64,000 nt of DNA from Neofusicoccum parvum (taxonomy: Eukaryota > Ascomycota > Dothideomycetes > Botryosphaeriales > Botryosphaeriaceae): contig CP087219.1 of NCBI GenBank assembly GCA_020912385.1, positions 1,488,001-1,552,000 of the forward strand, written 5' to 3'. The notes below the pieces were generated by a model. It ran no database searches. It worked only from the letters and a program-made list of their open reading frames with translations, and had not been told where the DNA came from. How positions within the stretch are numbered: the stretch's first letter is position 1; the number at the start of each line of letters is the position of its first letter. This document shows positions 45,165-55,601 of the stretch, piece after piece. The translations under genes and the position numbers were made by a program.

Positions 45165-46307
45165 ATGGCGTCGGTGCCATCTCAGAACAGGCAAACAGGG
45201 CCGCGAACTGCCAGTTCAGCAAGTCAGCCACGGTTTGTATCTCGTTCCCAACGTAAGAAGCCCAGTGGCAGATCATCCATTATCTTGGTTACTGAAACAT
45301 ATGTTCCAGAGAGACCTTCGACTACCCCACTTCGCGCCGCCAACCCCTTCGTTCACAAACCGCGTAAGAGTACGTATTTCTTGCTACCTTTCATTGTAGA
45401 AATGTTGATACTGATTCAACACAAAGTTGAGAGGAAGAGAGAGGGATACCCGAGACTGTCAGCTTTTGTCAATAGCGACAAAGACTTTGCTGTGTTCAAG
45501 CGCTTTGGACAGCTCCATGCCCGAGTTCTCTTGCACAAGCAGGATGAGATCATTGAAATCGAGGAACGTGTTGATGATCTAGATGAGAAGGAAGCCACAT
45601 CTTTCTATCTCAGATCAAGAAGACTCGACACTAATGTTGAGCGGAGGAAGCTGCTGGCAGATGCAGAAGGGAAGCTGCTTGAGTACAGTACAAGAATTTA
45701 GCCCAAACTTCAATGCTAAAAACATCGCTGATGAAAGTTGCAGATAAGCTAGTTAACAGCTACTTTCGTCAAATTGAAAGACCGAGACCGCGAGAAGGAA
45801 ACATTCGGAGTGTGAGCAATTGGCTTGACGGAAACAAGCCTCTCCCAGAAGCCGAATCCACATTTCTAAGCGATTGGAACGACCTCATCGCACCACAAAC
45901 TCCCGATGACCAAGATGGGCTGCACCAACACTTGGAAACACTCGCTGTTCAATTGATCAAAAAGGGACTCCATAAGGTACAAACGAAATTATAGTATGAC
46001 TGTATTTCCTTGCTGACACATGGTTTTTAAGAGAGAACCATACAAATCCGATGACGACCAGATCTTGTTCCTATCCCACCTTGGGATTGCCACTGCAGCC
46101 CGCGCTTTGACAACATTTCTGGCTGTCACCACTCTCGTTGGTCCCATTGCAATACTATATCGTGTGCAAAGCACCGAATACAGACTTTGGATCATAGCTC
46201 TGTTCACCTTGGTATTTGCCTCTGTGCTTTCCTTGACGCAGTCCAGGCACTACGAAATCTTCACTGCGACAGCAGCGTCAGTATATCTCTTCATGTTAAC
46301 AGAATGA
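45165..46307 (+). CDS. DUF6594 membrane protein
   Basis: Four exons, 45165-45369, 45427-45687, 45744-45976 and 46032-46307, with introns of 57, 56 and 55 bp; 324 aa. A basic Ser/Arg-rich N-terminus of about 70 residues precedes the DUF6594 domain: GYPRLSAFVNSDKDFAVFKR, FGQLHARVLLHKQDEI, then a charged helical pair (EERVDDLDEKEA, RRKLLADAEGKLLEY). NIRSVSNWL and a C-terminal cassette with three predicted membrane helices (RALTTFLAVTTLVGPIAIL, LWIIALFTLVFASVLSL, IFTATAASVYLFML) complete it. This helical-domain-plus-TM layout is the normal DUF6594 architecture in ascomycetes; the biochemical role is unknown. The first intron is in frame and stop-free, so unspliced mRNA would still be translated. 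It is tail-to-tail with the kinase/ankyrin gene, 106 bp apart. Confidence 0.85.
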
Positions 46308-46413
46308 TGACAACAAACTGACACATGGAAAGGTATTGCGCCGTCATGGTTGTATTTGTTGGAAATCTACCAAGTGATAACGAGGTTTAGACAATGACAG
46401 CTCCAAGGAAGTC

Positions 46414-49400
46414 CTACTCTGAATCTTGCGAAGGGTTGGTGGTAGTATCCCTGAGGTCCAAATTTGCCAATATTCTCCAGATCTCCTGCAAGCTGTTCCG
46501 GAAGTGGTTGATGGCGGCAGTATCGGCACCATCGAGCCAGTCGTAGTCTCCTTTCGCATTTAGGCCATTCTCATCAATTTCCAGCATGTTGTTCTGCGCT
46601 ATCTCACCAGGTGTTCCGGACCGGAGATCTTTGTACGAGCGCTTATCTTTGAGTTTTTGGTCGGCACCAGCGGCTACCAGATCTTTCACTCCTTGCACAT
46701 CCCCATAATAAGCAGCTTGATGCATCGGTGTCCACCCACTGCTGTTGAATTCGTTTACGAGACCTTCCTCTGCTAGATTCGGATGAGACTCCAGCAAGTG
46801 TCCAACGGCAGATGTGCGCGTCGTAGGGAGATTGTCCATTACTGCATCGTGAAGAATGTTTCTAGTCAGATGGCCCCTATGAGTGCTGTAGAACCGAGTT
46901 TTTGCGCCATGATTGAGGAGGATATCAACAACCGCAAGCTGTCCCAGTCTCACAGCTTTTTGTAGCGGTGTGTCGTTGCTCTTATCTGGAAGTTCGATGT
47001 TCGCTCCGTGCTCGATCAGTACTTCTACCACAGCCGCATTACCGTGCATACATGCAAGGAATAGAGCTGATCTGCCCATTTCGGATGTTGCATTGATGTC
47101 CACTCTCTTGGTTTTCAGGAGCACTTCTGCCATTCTCCAACTTCCTCCAGAAGCGCAATGATGTAGAGCGGTATGGTAGGTTCTGTCTGGTTGATCCAGA
47201 TTTTCCACGAATCTCAGCATGAGCTCCAGCGTCGAATCATTGAAGAGGTGATCTTCACATTGCCGTGCGATAAATGTCGCCGCGTTGTCACGCTCTGGCG
47301 CGATTTCATCAACCGCGGCTCCAGCCTCTATCAATTCCTCCAGGATGTAGCGTTCGGTCCAAGGGTTCTCCAAGGCTTTCGAAAGTGCGTTGCGTATGGG
47401 CGGGTCTGCTTTATCCCGGTCCCAAGCGTCGGTCGCATTGATATCAAGGTCTCTCTCCTGAAGGATGTGAATCGTCTCTCTTAACGCAGCCCTGTGGTTC
47501 TTCCCGTGGATCACATAGCGCGCAAAGCACTGCGTTGGATGCCCAATCATGTGGAACGTCGGAAAGCCATCCAAGTAAAGGATCCGCCTGACTCCACCGA
47601 ATGGCACGGCGCCACAGAGGAGAAGCTCTTCCATGATCTCCGGGAAATGAAATGCCACTGCCAGGTCCAGCGCACTGAAACAGGGTAGCTCGACTCTGGA
47701 CGGATCTTGAAAGAAGAATTGCCGCCCCGGCCATCGAAGATTGACGTCCGCGCCAACCCGAAGTAGAAGCCGAACCAATGCAAGGTTACGGCATCGCACA
47801 GCCCAGTGCAATGGGCTTCCAAGTAACTCCATACATAATTCAGGAATGTGAATAGGCTCTTCTGCCATGGAGTCAATGAGGTGGGCGCATATGCCGGTAT
47901 TTGAGGCCGATTCAGATCCCCCTGTCACCAAGATATCACACAATCGCTCGACCTCCAACGATGAGAAGCGGATCAACCAGTGCAGAGGGGTTGTCGCTCC
48001 CGCTCTGCTTTCGAACTTCTCGCAACTTGTAGCCAGTCTCTCGATATCCTTCAGGCGGCCTTCCTGGCAGGCTCTGAGAAGTTCCGAGGAAACCTCATTT
48101 TGCTTTGCAGTTTTATCTTCAGTCGGTGATACTAACGCTTCATCGTGTAGGTAGGTCTTTAATATCCAATATCGGACCCGCTTCGAAAACTCCTCTGTCG
48201 ATAGTGTTCCCGATGATTTCGTGGGCTTTCCTTCCATGCCAGTTTTGTGAACGATTTCGTGGGCCTTTTGGGCAGCAAAAGCTGCTTCGATATTGTGCTG
48301 GATGGATTGGGCAATCGAACTGTTTCCATCAACAGCTTTCTGCAGATGCTCAAGCATCTTAGTAGAATCTGGTTCAATGCCGAAACCGATGTGGTAGCAG
48401 ACGCTCAACTGTAGATGTGCGTTCGCCTTTTTCACCAAGTCCTGCTCATAGGCAGCATCTGCCTTCAACTCCCGAATCATGGAGCATTGAATATCCCAGG
48501 CAGGACATACAGATGTCGGAATCTTCGAAAGTCAGCCTGAGGGAGCCTTAAAATCTAACGAGATAAACCAACCAGGAAGATGCTCAGTCCTCTGTGCCGG
48601 AATGGCTGTCTTGTTGGCAAAGTTGGCATATTGAAGACAGTACAGGGACCCTCTGGTCTTGAGCTAGCGATACGAGGTGTTGTGTCCCCCTCTATCAAGT
48701 ACTGTATGGTCTTTCCGTTACGAACGGTCGTCTTCCATCCAGCCGCTGCTGCAGCAGCTGGATCATCAGGAGGACCCTTTTTCGGAGCGTTTGGTGGACA
48801 GGTGACAGAAAGTGGATATAGAGGGGGTGGCCGTTCCTCCCTGTACAAAAACGCCGTTAGAGTTCACAGGATATGCTTGAGTAGAGGAAAACTATACCTC
48901 GTTCCCCCTGCAAGTAGGCCTACAACCCTTTCCATGTCTAGACGTAACATCGGGTTATCTGAGGTACACCATAGGAACAATTCTGTGATAGTCAGAGTCA
49001 GGCTCTCCTCATCGTAATCATCGATCTGATCCAAATCTTGAGTGAATTGCTCCGACAGGCGTCTGCTGAGTTCATTGTGGTGATTCTCAAACATTCTCCT
49101 TAGGCAATCCATCTCTGATTCTTCTGGAAGTAGCCAGCTTTCATCGAAAAAGTTCTGCCCGTTATTCATAATTTGCAAAACGAGCAAACCAAAGGAGTAT
49201 ACGTCGGCCCTTTTGTAGCGTTCAAAAAGCGGAAGATCTGGAAACTTAGCCAGAGCTTCATTCTCTTCCTCTGTATCGGTACATGACTTCTTCCAATTCT
49301 CTTGCATCTCTGGAGCGTTGAATCTCGGGGTTCCCAGGTAGCGATGGCCATGCTGTTCAATATCGCTGCGGTGAAGCGCTGCACCGAAGTCCGCGAGCTT

Positions 49401-50078
49401 TGCCACATGCGGTCGTTCGACGTCCGTGCTGTCGAAAACCAGGACGTTTTCAGATTTGACGTCTCCATGGATAAAATCGTTTCTGTGAAGCTCACGGATG
49501 CCAACGGCTATGTCCAGCGCCATTTCCCGAAGCTGGCGTCTGTTGCTGAATCTGATGCGAGCGAAGTACGCGTCGAGCGTGCCATATTCCGAGTAGTCCA
49601 TAACAAGGTACGGACGTGAATCTGCCATCGGCTGATTTGTCCAGCCGTAACCTATCACCGGTATGAAACACGGATGGCCCTTGAGCGGAGGATGCATCAA
49701 CACCCGAAGTTCTCTCATGACACCTGCGTACAGATGTCGTAGGTGCTCAGGGCGACTTTTGGGCTGCAGGTGCTTGACTGCAACGTAGTATGGCTGTTCG
49801 CCCGGCTTTGTGTAGAGCTCTCGGTTTACTTGAAAGCTGGTTCCATTTCCAAGACGATTGTCGAAGGTCAAGAAGCGCGGACCGATGAATGGGAGCTCGC
49901 TTCTCGTCGCGGCCAGTATGTCTCCGATATCGACCTCATGCTCATCAGTACGGCTTTTGTAGAAAGCGACTGATCGGCCGGAGTCATCAATGAACCGAGA
50001 GTCAAGGTTTCGTGGCAGGCTGATCGTTGATGCTCCGGTTCCATTTAGCCGAGAGTCCCATAAAGTGTCCGAGGTCAT
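46414..50078 (-). CDS. Protein kinase fused to ankyrin repeats
   Basis: Three exons, 50078-48898, 48840-48573 and 48522-46414, with introns of 57 and 50 bp; 1185 aa. Two apparently separate frames are one gene: introns in phase 2 and phase 0 join them without stops. The kinase domain (about 75-390) looks active: glycine loop RLGNGTSF, VAVKHL lysine (about 102), HGDVKSENVLVF catalytic loop (about 204), ADFGAAL (about 228) and FNAPEM. A linker of about 90 residues (PPPLYPLSVTCPP, WKTTVRNGKTIQYLI) leads to PAWDIQCSMIRELK, then a Sel1-like helical stretch (QLSVCYHIGFGIEPD). At least seven ankyrin repeats follow (TPLHWLIRF, SPLHWAVRCRNLALVRLLLR, TALHHCA, SALFLACMHGNAAVVEVLIE, TPLQKAVRLGQLAVVDILL, TPMHQAAYYGDVQGVKDLVA). 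Likely a signalling protein sensing partners through the ankyrin domain. Confidence 0.87.
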
Positions 50079-52049
50079 TTTGTGCGGAATTGTAGATTGA
50101 CGTTATCAACGAGCTACGAGACTGAACAGCTCATATGTAGTTATTGATCTCAAGCTGCATGGAATGCGATCCGGTCTGCCCCGACACCAGGCAACAGTCT
50201 TCCAGCTTACATTGAAACACGAAGCTGCCGATCACCGATGAGGGGTAAATGGGGGCGGAAATAGACGAATCATCATGGCGCAAAAGGTCGAACTCCTCAG
50301 CCTTGCGCGTCGGCCAAGTATTTTAGTGTGTCCATCTCACATTCACCGAAGCTCCACTTGTCATCTCTACTTGCATCTGCTGGAGAAAACCGTTCCCGGG
50401 ATAACTACGAAGCTCTTTGTTATCCTTGGCCTCGCTCCCCCAACCGTTGGACTTTTGGATTCTTCGAAGCCTCTCCTTCTTGTGCAACGGCGCCCCTCCT
50501 ATGAGCTTCCTGGAATTGGCTATGACGTAACATACCATGAGTGAACCACATCCTCCAGACTTATTCACCCACTATTTTAGAGATTAAATTGGCCGCATTA
50601 CTAAAAAAAAAAAAAACGCTCACGAAGAGCATGGTCATTCTTAGACTTCTTATCTTGTCACACAACTCCGAGTCTCGAGCGACAAACCATAGATTCTGTA
50701 TTGATCGCCTTAAGCTCCTGGAGTTGGATTGGGCCGATAATGTGTCTCCCTCAGCAACAGACATCATCGTCGCGAGCCATGGAGTAGGATCCAGCATCAT
50801 AAAGCCACCGTGCGACTTTTTCCCAACCAAATATCGTGATGACAGCCCTGAACTAGGGGCTGCACTGCTCCAGCTTTCATGAGCTCCACAAATTTAAAAG
50901 TAACGGCTGCAGTGTCTGCCGCCAACGCTCTGAGGATGAGCAAATATTCTTTAGACCTACAGGCATTGGGTTGGGCCCTTTATCGATGTAACATCCAAAA
51001 CTCTCAACCTGCGGGAGTGAATGAGGTGTCTTCTGCATCATTCAAGGTCTCCATGGATATTTTTCAAGTGAAGCTGTGCGAATGATTGAGCTATACCGTA
51101 GATCGGGTAATGAGGTAAAGGTTCGTGTAGTACTGGTGTGGGTGTTAATGATGTGTTCGATGGCATGAGTAGGAGCAAATCATTTAACGGTGGTACGCTC
51201 GGATATCTTTGCTGCTCCAGCGGTCCAAGAGCAATTTGAATGACTCTTATAAGATTGCGGCGTTTTGCACGTCATGTCCAGGTATGTTTCATTTTCTTGA
51301 ATATTGAGCTGTTGACCAATAACGCACAGAGCAGGCAGTCCACCTTCCGCGTGCTTTTGGAAGACGAAGATGCCGGCTTTATTGGTAGTTCATACATCAG
51401 CGTTCTTCAACCGTCATCGTTTGTACATTCACTGACTAGCTCTTGCAGGTCGAGAGATGCACGGTCCCCCGGGTTTTGCATCTATCTCGCAACTAGAAAT
51501 GGCCATAGTTTCCGAGCGAGTGTTCTTCGGACTGTCATGTGATCCCAATAGCAAAGACGATTTGAGCGGGCAATACGGATCAGACAATAAAGACGCAACA
51601 AATGAGCATGAGGCAGTGAGCATGCTGTCTTGAACAAAAGAAGATGACAAATCACCATGGCAAAAGTCACGCCTGCCGGTGGTTTGAGTCGTTGGTGTCC
51701 GGAAGCGTGCGGCCCGATAGCGTCGCATTCGCTTTGCGAAGGTCAGCCCCGGAAACGACACCTCCCCTTTCGCTTCTTCTCATTCCGCATTGCGTGCCCC
51801 GCTGCGGCCAGCTGTCGCCTGCGCATCAACCGAGAGCGGAAACTCGAACTTCCAGGGAGGTTAATCACACCACGTTTGCCCCTCCATACGACAGCTACCC
51901 TGCACACGCGAAGGAAGCGAGGCCTCCGCTTGGGTCTGCCCTCCCCGCCACCCCGAGAGCCCCACCTTACACGAGTCTGACATTACCAATCTGACTTGAA
52001 GAACATTTCAAGATTGGATCTCGGGCCCAGAAGACTGGACATCAACACC
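50079..52049. other. Intergenic, 2.0 kb
   Basis: Contains a 13-14 base A run at about 50603-50616 and short open frames without family character. No gene recognised. Confidence 0.45.
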
Positions 52050-53776
52050 ATGGCGCGGTCCAAGTCACGGACCAGCCACTCGGATGCAGGCGACACTCGC
52101 CGCGAGTCCACTGCCGGCAGAAGTGATGCAGAAACACAGCGCACGAAACAAGAGAGAAAGCGCATAACAGATCGCGCTGCTCAGCGAGCTCACCGAATGC
52201 GGCAAAGACAGTACGTTCAAGAACTGCAGGCTGAGATCGCCTCTTTGAAGCGGCACGTGAGCTCGAGTAATGCAAAGAGCCTGTTCGAAGAGAACGTCAA
52301 GCTGCGGCAAGAGGTACATGCCATCGAGGAATTTCGGCGAAGATACGACCAAGCTAATAACATCCAAGGTGCAATCTTTGAAAAACTTACTTTCCACCAT
52401 TCAATCCCTTGCCGGCCGTGGTGTTCCAGATACTCCTCTCGATCCCACCAAATCACCGCCAGTTGAACCAACCTCTCCAATCTCACCACCAGTAGCGGAC
52501 TGCAATTCTGCAGATTCTGGAGCTCATAAAATTGTGCGAAGCTCCAATGACGCGTCGCGACATACAGCAACGCCGAAAAGTGTGGACTTGGCTCATGCTA
52601 TTTCAGAGGAAGTCGACGAAGCCGATGGTGCAGAAAACGTCGATCTTGCCACGGCTCCATATCTGGTCCAGAACCACAGTGCTCCGGAGCTACAGATACC
52701 ATGAACCACAGGAATGGAGTTTTGTGAGCCCCAGACATCCGTCAGTAACGCACAATCTCTCTCTGGAGACTGGTCGCACTCAATGTTTGGGTCTCAGTCT
52801 CAGCCCCAGATTAGCGTGGAGAATTTTGGGTGGAATATCTTTCATACATCTCCACCAATGAGTGGCAAGCCGCAGTCAAATATGAATGCTACGACGATGC
52901 AAATATCTCCTCATTTCCAGGAAAGCACCAACATACTGAACCCGTTTTTCAGCTCCCTGTTCCAGCCGCCAGTCGGAAGCAGTATGGATGCAACAAGTAC
53001 TCCCCAGGACTCCCTCACAGACACCGCATTGAGATTAATCACCTCACACAACATGCGAAGTCACCTGAGAATGATCGTGCTGCCCGATATTGCACCCTAT
53101 GCCCTTGATGTCCGTCTCCATGAGATCATTGAGCGAGCTCGGACCAGAAAAATTGCACAGAAAGCACGTGTAGCACCGCCGGTACTCAGTAGCTTCCTGG
53201 TTGACAGCGAGACTGACGCGACGTCCATTGAGGTGAAGCGATACGTCGAAACCACTCGACAGCGCAAACCGGTACAGCTTGGGATGTTCTTCCTCGTTTA
53301 CTCGATCGTAAGGGTGAGTTTATGATAGGGTTGTCTTACCAAAGCGCATGTACTGATGAACAACAATTAGTGGCAAGTCAACCAGGACCTGGAAACCCTT
53401 CGGGAGATGCCGGAGTGGCTTCGACCAACGAAAACGCAACTGGAAATCCAGCACCCTCTACCGCTTGACTTCTTCATCTGGTTTGTGTCCTCCAAATTTA
53501 TGGATTTTAAAAGGTTGTACTCTAACCTGTCAAAGGCCGTTAATACGAAGTGCACTGGTCAAGCTCTCGCAAACCAATCCCGCCAAAGCCTACGAATTCC
53601 TCTTGACTTCTTGCGCTTTTACTCAGCTGGACGTGGATCCTGCCAGCCTACTAGGCTCCACCGAGGAAGATCTCCTGCTTACGGTATCCAACATCAACAA
53701 CTGGAAACTGCATCCCACGTTCTTCGAGATCTACCCGGAGTGGAGACAACTGTACGAGCAACATCTTAAAACTTGA
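52050..53776 (+). CDS. bZIP transcription factor with DUF3425 domain
   Basis: Five exons, 52050-52368, 52430-52627, 52712-53313, 53371-53480 and 53536-53776; 489 aa. The basic region (about 32-60) is KQERKRITDRAAQRAHRMRQ followed by a leucine-zipper-like helix (ELQAEIASLKRHV, SLFEENVKLRQEV). The usually invariant basic-region Asn is Asp, as in other fungal bZIPs of this DUF3425 type. The C-terminal DUF3425 part has LRMIVLPDIAPYALDVRLHE, MPEWLRPTKTQLEIQHPLPL and DFFIWPLIRSAL (the last recovered by splicing). Intron 2 (52628-52711) is inferred because the frame otherwise meets TGA at 52702; donor GTGCAG resembles that of intron 1 (GTGCAA). A nonsense mutation is the alternative. A nuclear regulator; target unknown. 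Confidence 0.8.
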
Positions 53777-53890
53777 CGTCGTCCTACAAAATGCCGGACT
53801 TCACCAAGCCAGATCGACCCATCCAGCCTCCATCTGGGGCATTCTATCGCCAAGGGTCATGAATGGAGGGCCCTGGAATAAGTCCATTGT

Positions 53891-54213
53891 CTAGCGGTTC
53901 GGTTTTACTGGCGAAAAGGGCGATCTCCATTCTGTATCCCAAGCGAAGATGCCACAGTGTGTGTAACTTGTGGTGCTGAAGGCGGCGACCAGGTGGTGGT
54001 TGTCGGACCAGATATAGCACGTGTCGGCGTTCTTCTTGAGGTTGTGAAGGCAATGTGCGGCGCCACGTCATAGAGCTCGACCACCATGGCGACGCCTGAT
54101 ATGGCCATCCCGGCGAGGATGATGTGGTAGAGACATTGCGTAAGGGCAGATTTATTGTGTTTGACGTATGTTTGCAGCGGTGCGGTGGTGGCTAAATTGG
54201 TAGTGGAATTCAT
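53891..54213 (-). CDS. Doubtful small hypothetical protein
   Basis: From ATG 54213 a frame with a hydrophobic segment (LYHIILAGMAISGVAMV) continues. Its natural extension, in a different frame, reads NADTCYIWSDNHHLVAAFST and ends at 53891. A 49-bp removal with a weak donor (GTCGAG) would join them in phase. The joined product would be a small, perhaps membrane or secreted protein. The evidence is composition only; it may equally be chance or a decayed gene. Confidence 0.25.
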
Positions 54214-54306
54214 GATGATAGCAAATAGTGGTGACGCTGGATGTGGTGCAGCTATCGTGGGAGGAGCGGTCGATTTTGAAAATAGTTCAACAACTGAATG
54301 CATGTG

Positions 54307-54390
54307 TAGGTAGCTGCAGCATTCGTCCGAACGTAAAAGATTGCCTGTAAATGCAGTTTCCTGTCCGGATGAATGCTTCAACTCTGAACG
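54307..54390. repeat. MITE-like inverted repeat, copy a
   Basis: Arms GCAGCATTCGTCCGAAC (left) and GTCCGGATGAATGCTTC (right) are imperfect inverted copies. Length about 84 bp, same core (AGCATTCGTCCGGA) as copies at 61277 and 63418. Confidence 0.65.
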
Positions 54391-54720
54391 TGTATGTTCC
54401 GTTAGTCAGTGCAATTTTCGGTTTTCCTTGTTCCAACTCGTCGGGCAGTTGCGGCGTGCGGAGGTTCTGATTGGTCGCGACTCACTAAGCATAATGCATC
54501 ACTTCAAAGGAAAACAGTTTGAGGTAACCCACGCTTCATTCTACGAGCAGTCTATAAAGTATTGCGAACTATGCAAGCAAAAAAAGAACAAGAAGCCCAT
54601 CCCAGACGCCAGTCCGCCAGAACCACTTCCGTGGCGAACGATGCAATGCAGTATGTACAGAACCCAGCCGGGCTGATCAATTCCCACCCGAGTCCCGCAG
54701 CCCTGTCGTATTTCTCAAAT

Positions 54721-55455
54721 CTAGCAAGCGGGGAGAGCCTGGAGCTTGCCCTGGGCGCCCAGGCACTTGGTGTTGGTCTTGAGCTTGGGGCTCTCGCCCT
54801 GGCCCTTCTGGACGCCCTTGAACTCCTGGCAGACGAGCTTGGAGGAGCCGCACGAGTTGGTGACGGTGGCGGTGTCGCCGAAGTTGGAGTTGATGCCGAC
54901 GAGGTCGCTCTTCATGCCGAAGGCGCGGACGCGGTCGACGACGACGTTGCGCGGGCCGCCGTTGTTGCTGCAGTCGCCGCAGCTGCGGAACAGCTTGCCG
55001 ACGTTGCTGACCTGGAAGTTGCGGATGGTGGTGGTGCCGCGGCCGTTGTGCTGGATCACCTTGTCGACGGCGTTCTGCGCGCCGCCGCCCTCGATCAGCA
55101 CCGCGCCGCTGCCCTTGAGCGTGATGGCGTCCTCGCACACGTCGCGGAACCACACGTTCTTGAGCGTGCACGCACCCTCGCAGTGGATGCCCTCGAAGGC
55201 GTCGGCGCCGATGATGACGTTCTGGAGGGTGGCGCCGTTGGCGAGGACGAAGACGGCCGTGTTGCTGCCCTGGTCTTTGTCCGAGTTGCAGGGCTGGCCG
55301 CGGTCGAACTCCTTGAAGTTCATGTCGTTGAAGCCGCTGAGGGGCCTGGGAGCGCCCTTGATGATCTCCTTGCCGTTGGCCTTGGGAATGGCGAGAGCCT
55401 GTCCGGAGACCATGCTGGCCATGGCGGCGGCGAGAGCGGCGTACTTGAACTGCAT
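54721..55455 (-). CDS. Secreted pectate lyase, PL3 family
   Basis: Single exon, 244 aa. Signal peptide MQFKYAALAAAMASMVSGQALA. The body is a right-handed beta-helix with the PL3 hallmarks: NVIIGADAFEGIHCEGACTL, NVWFRDVCEDAITLKGSG, DKVIQHNGRGTTTI, and FGMKSDLVGINSN. Many asparagines in stacking positions and paired Cys typical of the family are present. PL3 enzymes cleave de-esterified pectin by beta-elimination with Ca2+, softening plant tissue. Length is normal for fungal PL3. The gene is intronless and strongly GC3-biased, unlike the AT-richer genes immediately to its left. A TATA element is 140 bp upstream. Together with GH51 and phenolic acid decarboxylase this indicates growth on plant material. 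Confidence 0.95.
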   Translation of the reverse strand: MQFKYAALAAAMASMVSGQALAIPKANGKEIIKGAPRPLSGFNDMNFKEFDRGQPCNSDKDQGSNTAVFVLANGATLQNVIIGADAFEGIHCEGACTLKNVWFRDVCEDAITLKGSGAVLIEGGGAQNAVDKVIQHNGRGTTTIRNFQVSNVGKLFRSCGDCSNNGGPRNVVVDRVRAFGMKSDLVGINSNFGDTATVTNSCGSSKLVCQEFKGVQKGQGESPKLKTNTKCLGAQGKLQALPAC

Positions 55456-55594
55456 TTTGAAGGCGGAAGTGTGGTGTTTCTTGGGGAAGAACGAATGTGG
55501 TAGATCGGAAATCTTTGCTGGAAGCGAGTGTGTGTTGTAGAACGAAAGTGATCGTGAGTTGGTGATGATTCTTCCTGCTGCTCCCTCGCGCCTG

Positions 55595-55601
55595 TTATAT
55601 A
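55595..55601 (-). promoter_or_regulatory. TATA box of the pectate lyase gene
   Basis: TATATAA on the minus strand, 140 bp upstream of the ATG at 55455. Confidence 0.55.

Larger units (their letters stand above)
53777..54720. other. Intergenic with inverted repeat and a doubtful small gene
   Basis: Contains the 54307-54390 inverted repeat (see repeats) and a doubtful minus-strand small gene at 53891-54213. Nothing else recognised. Confidence 0.4.

Noticed and set aside
50275..50544. 89-codon plus frame beside the kinase/ankyrin gene
   Set aside because: No family character, no splice partners, overlaps the promoter region of the neighbouring gene.
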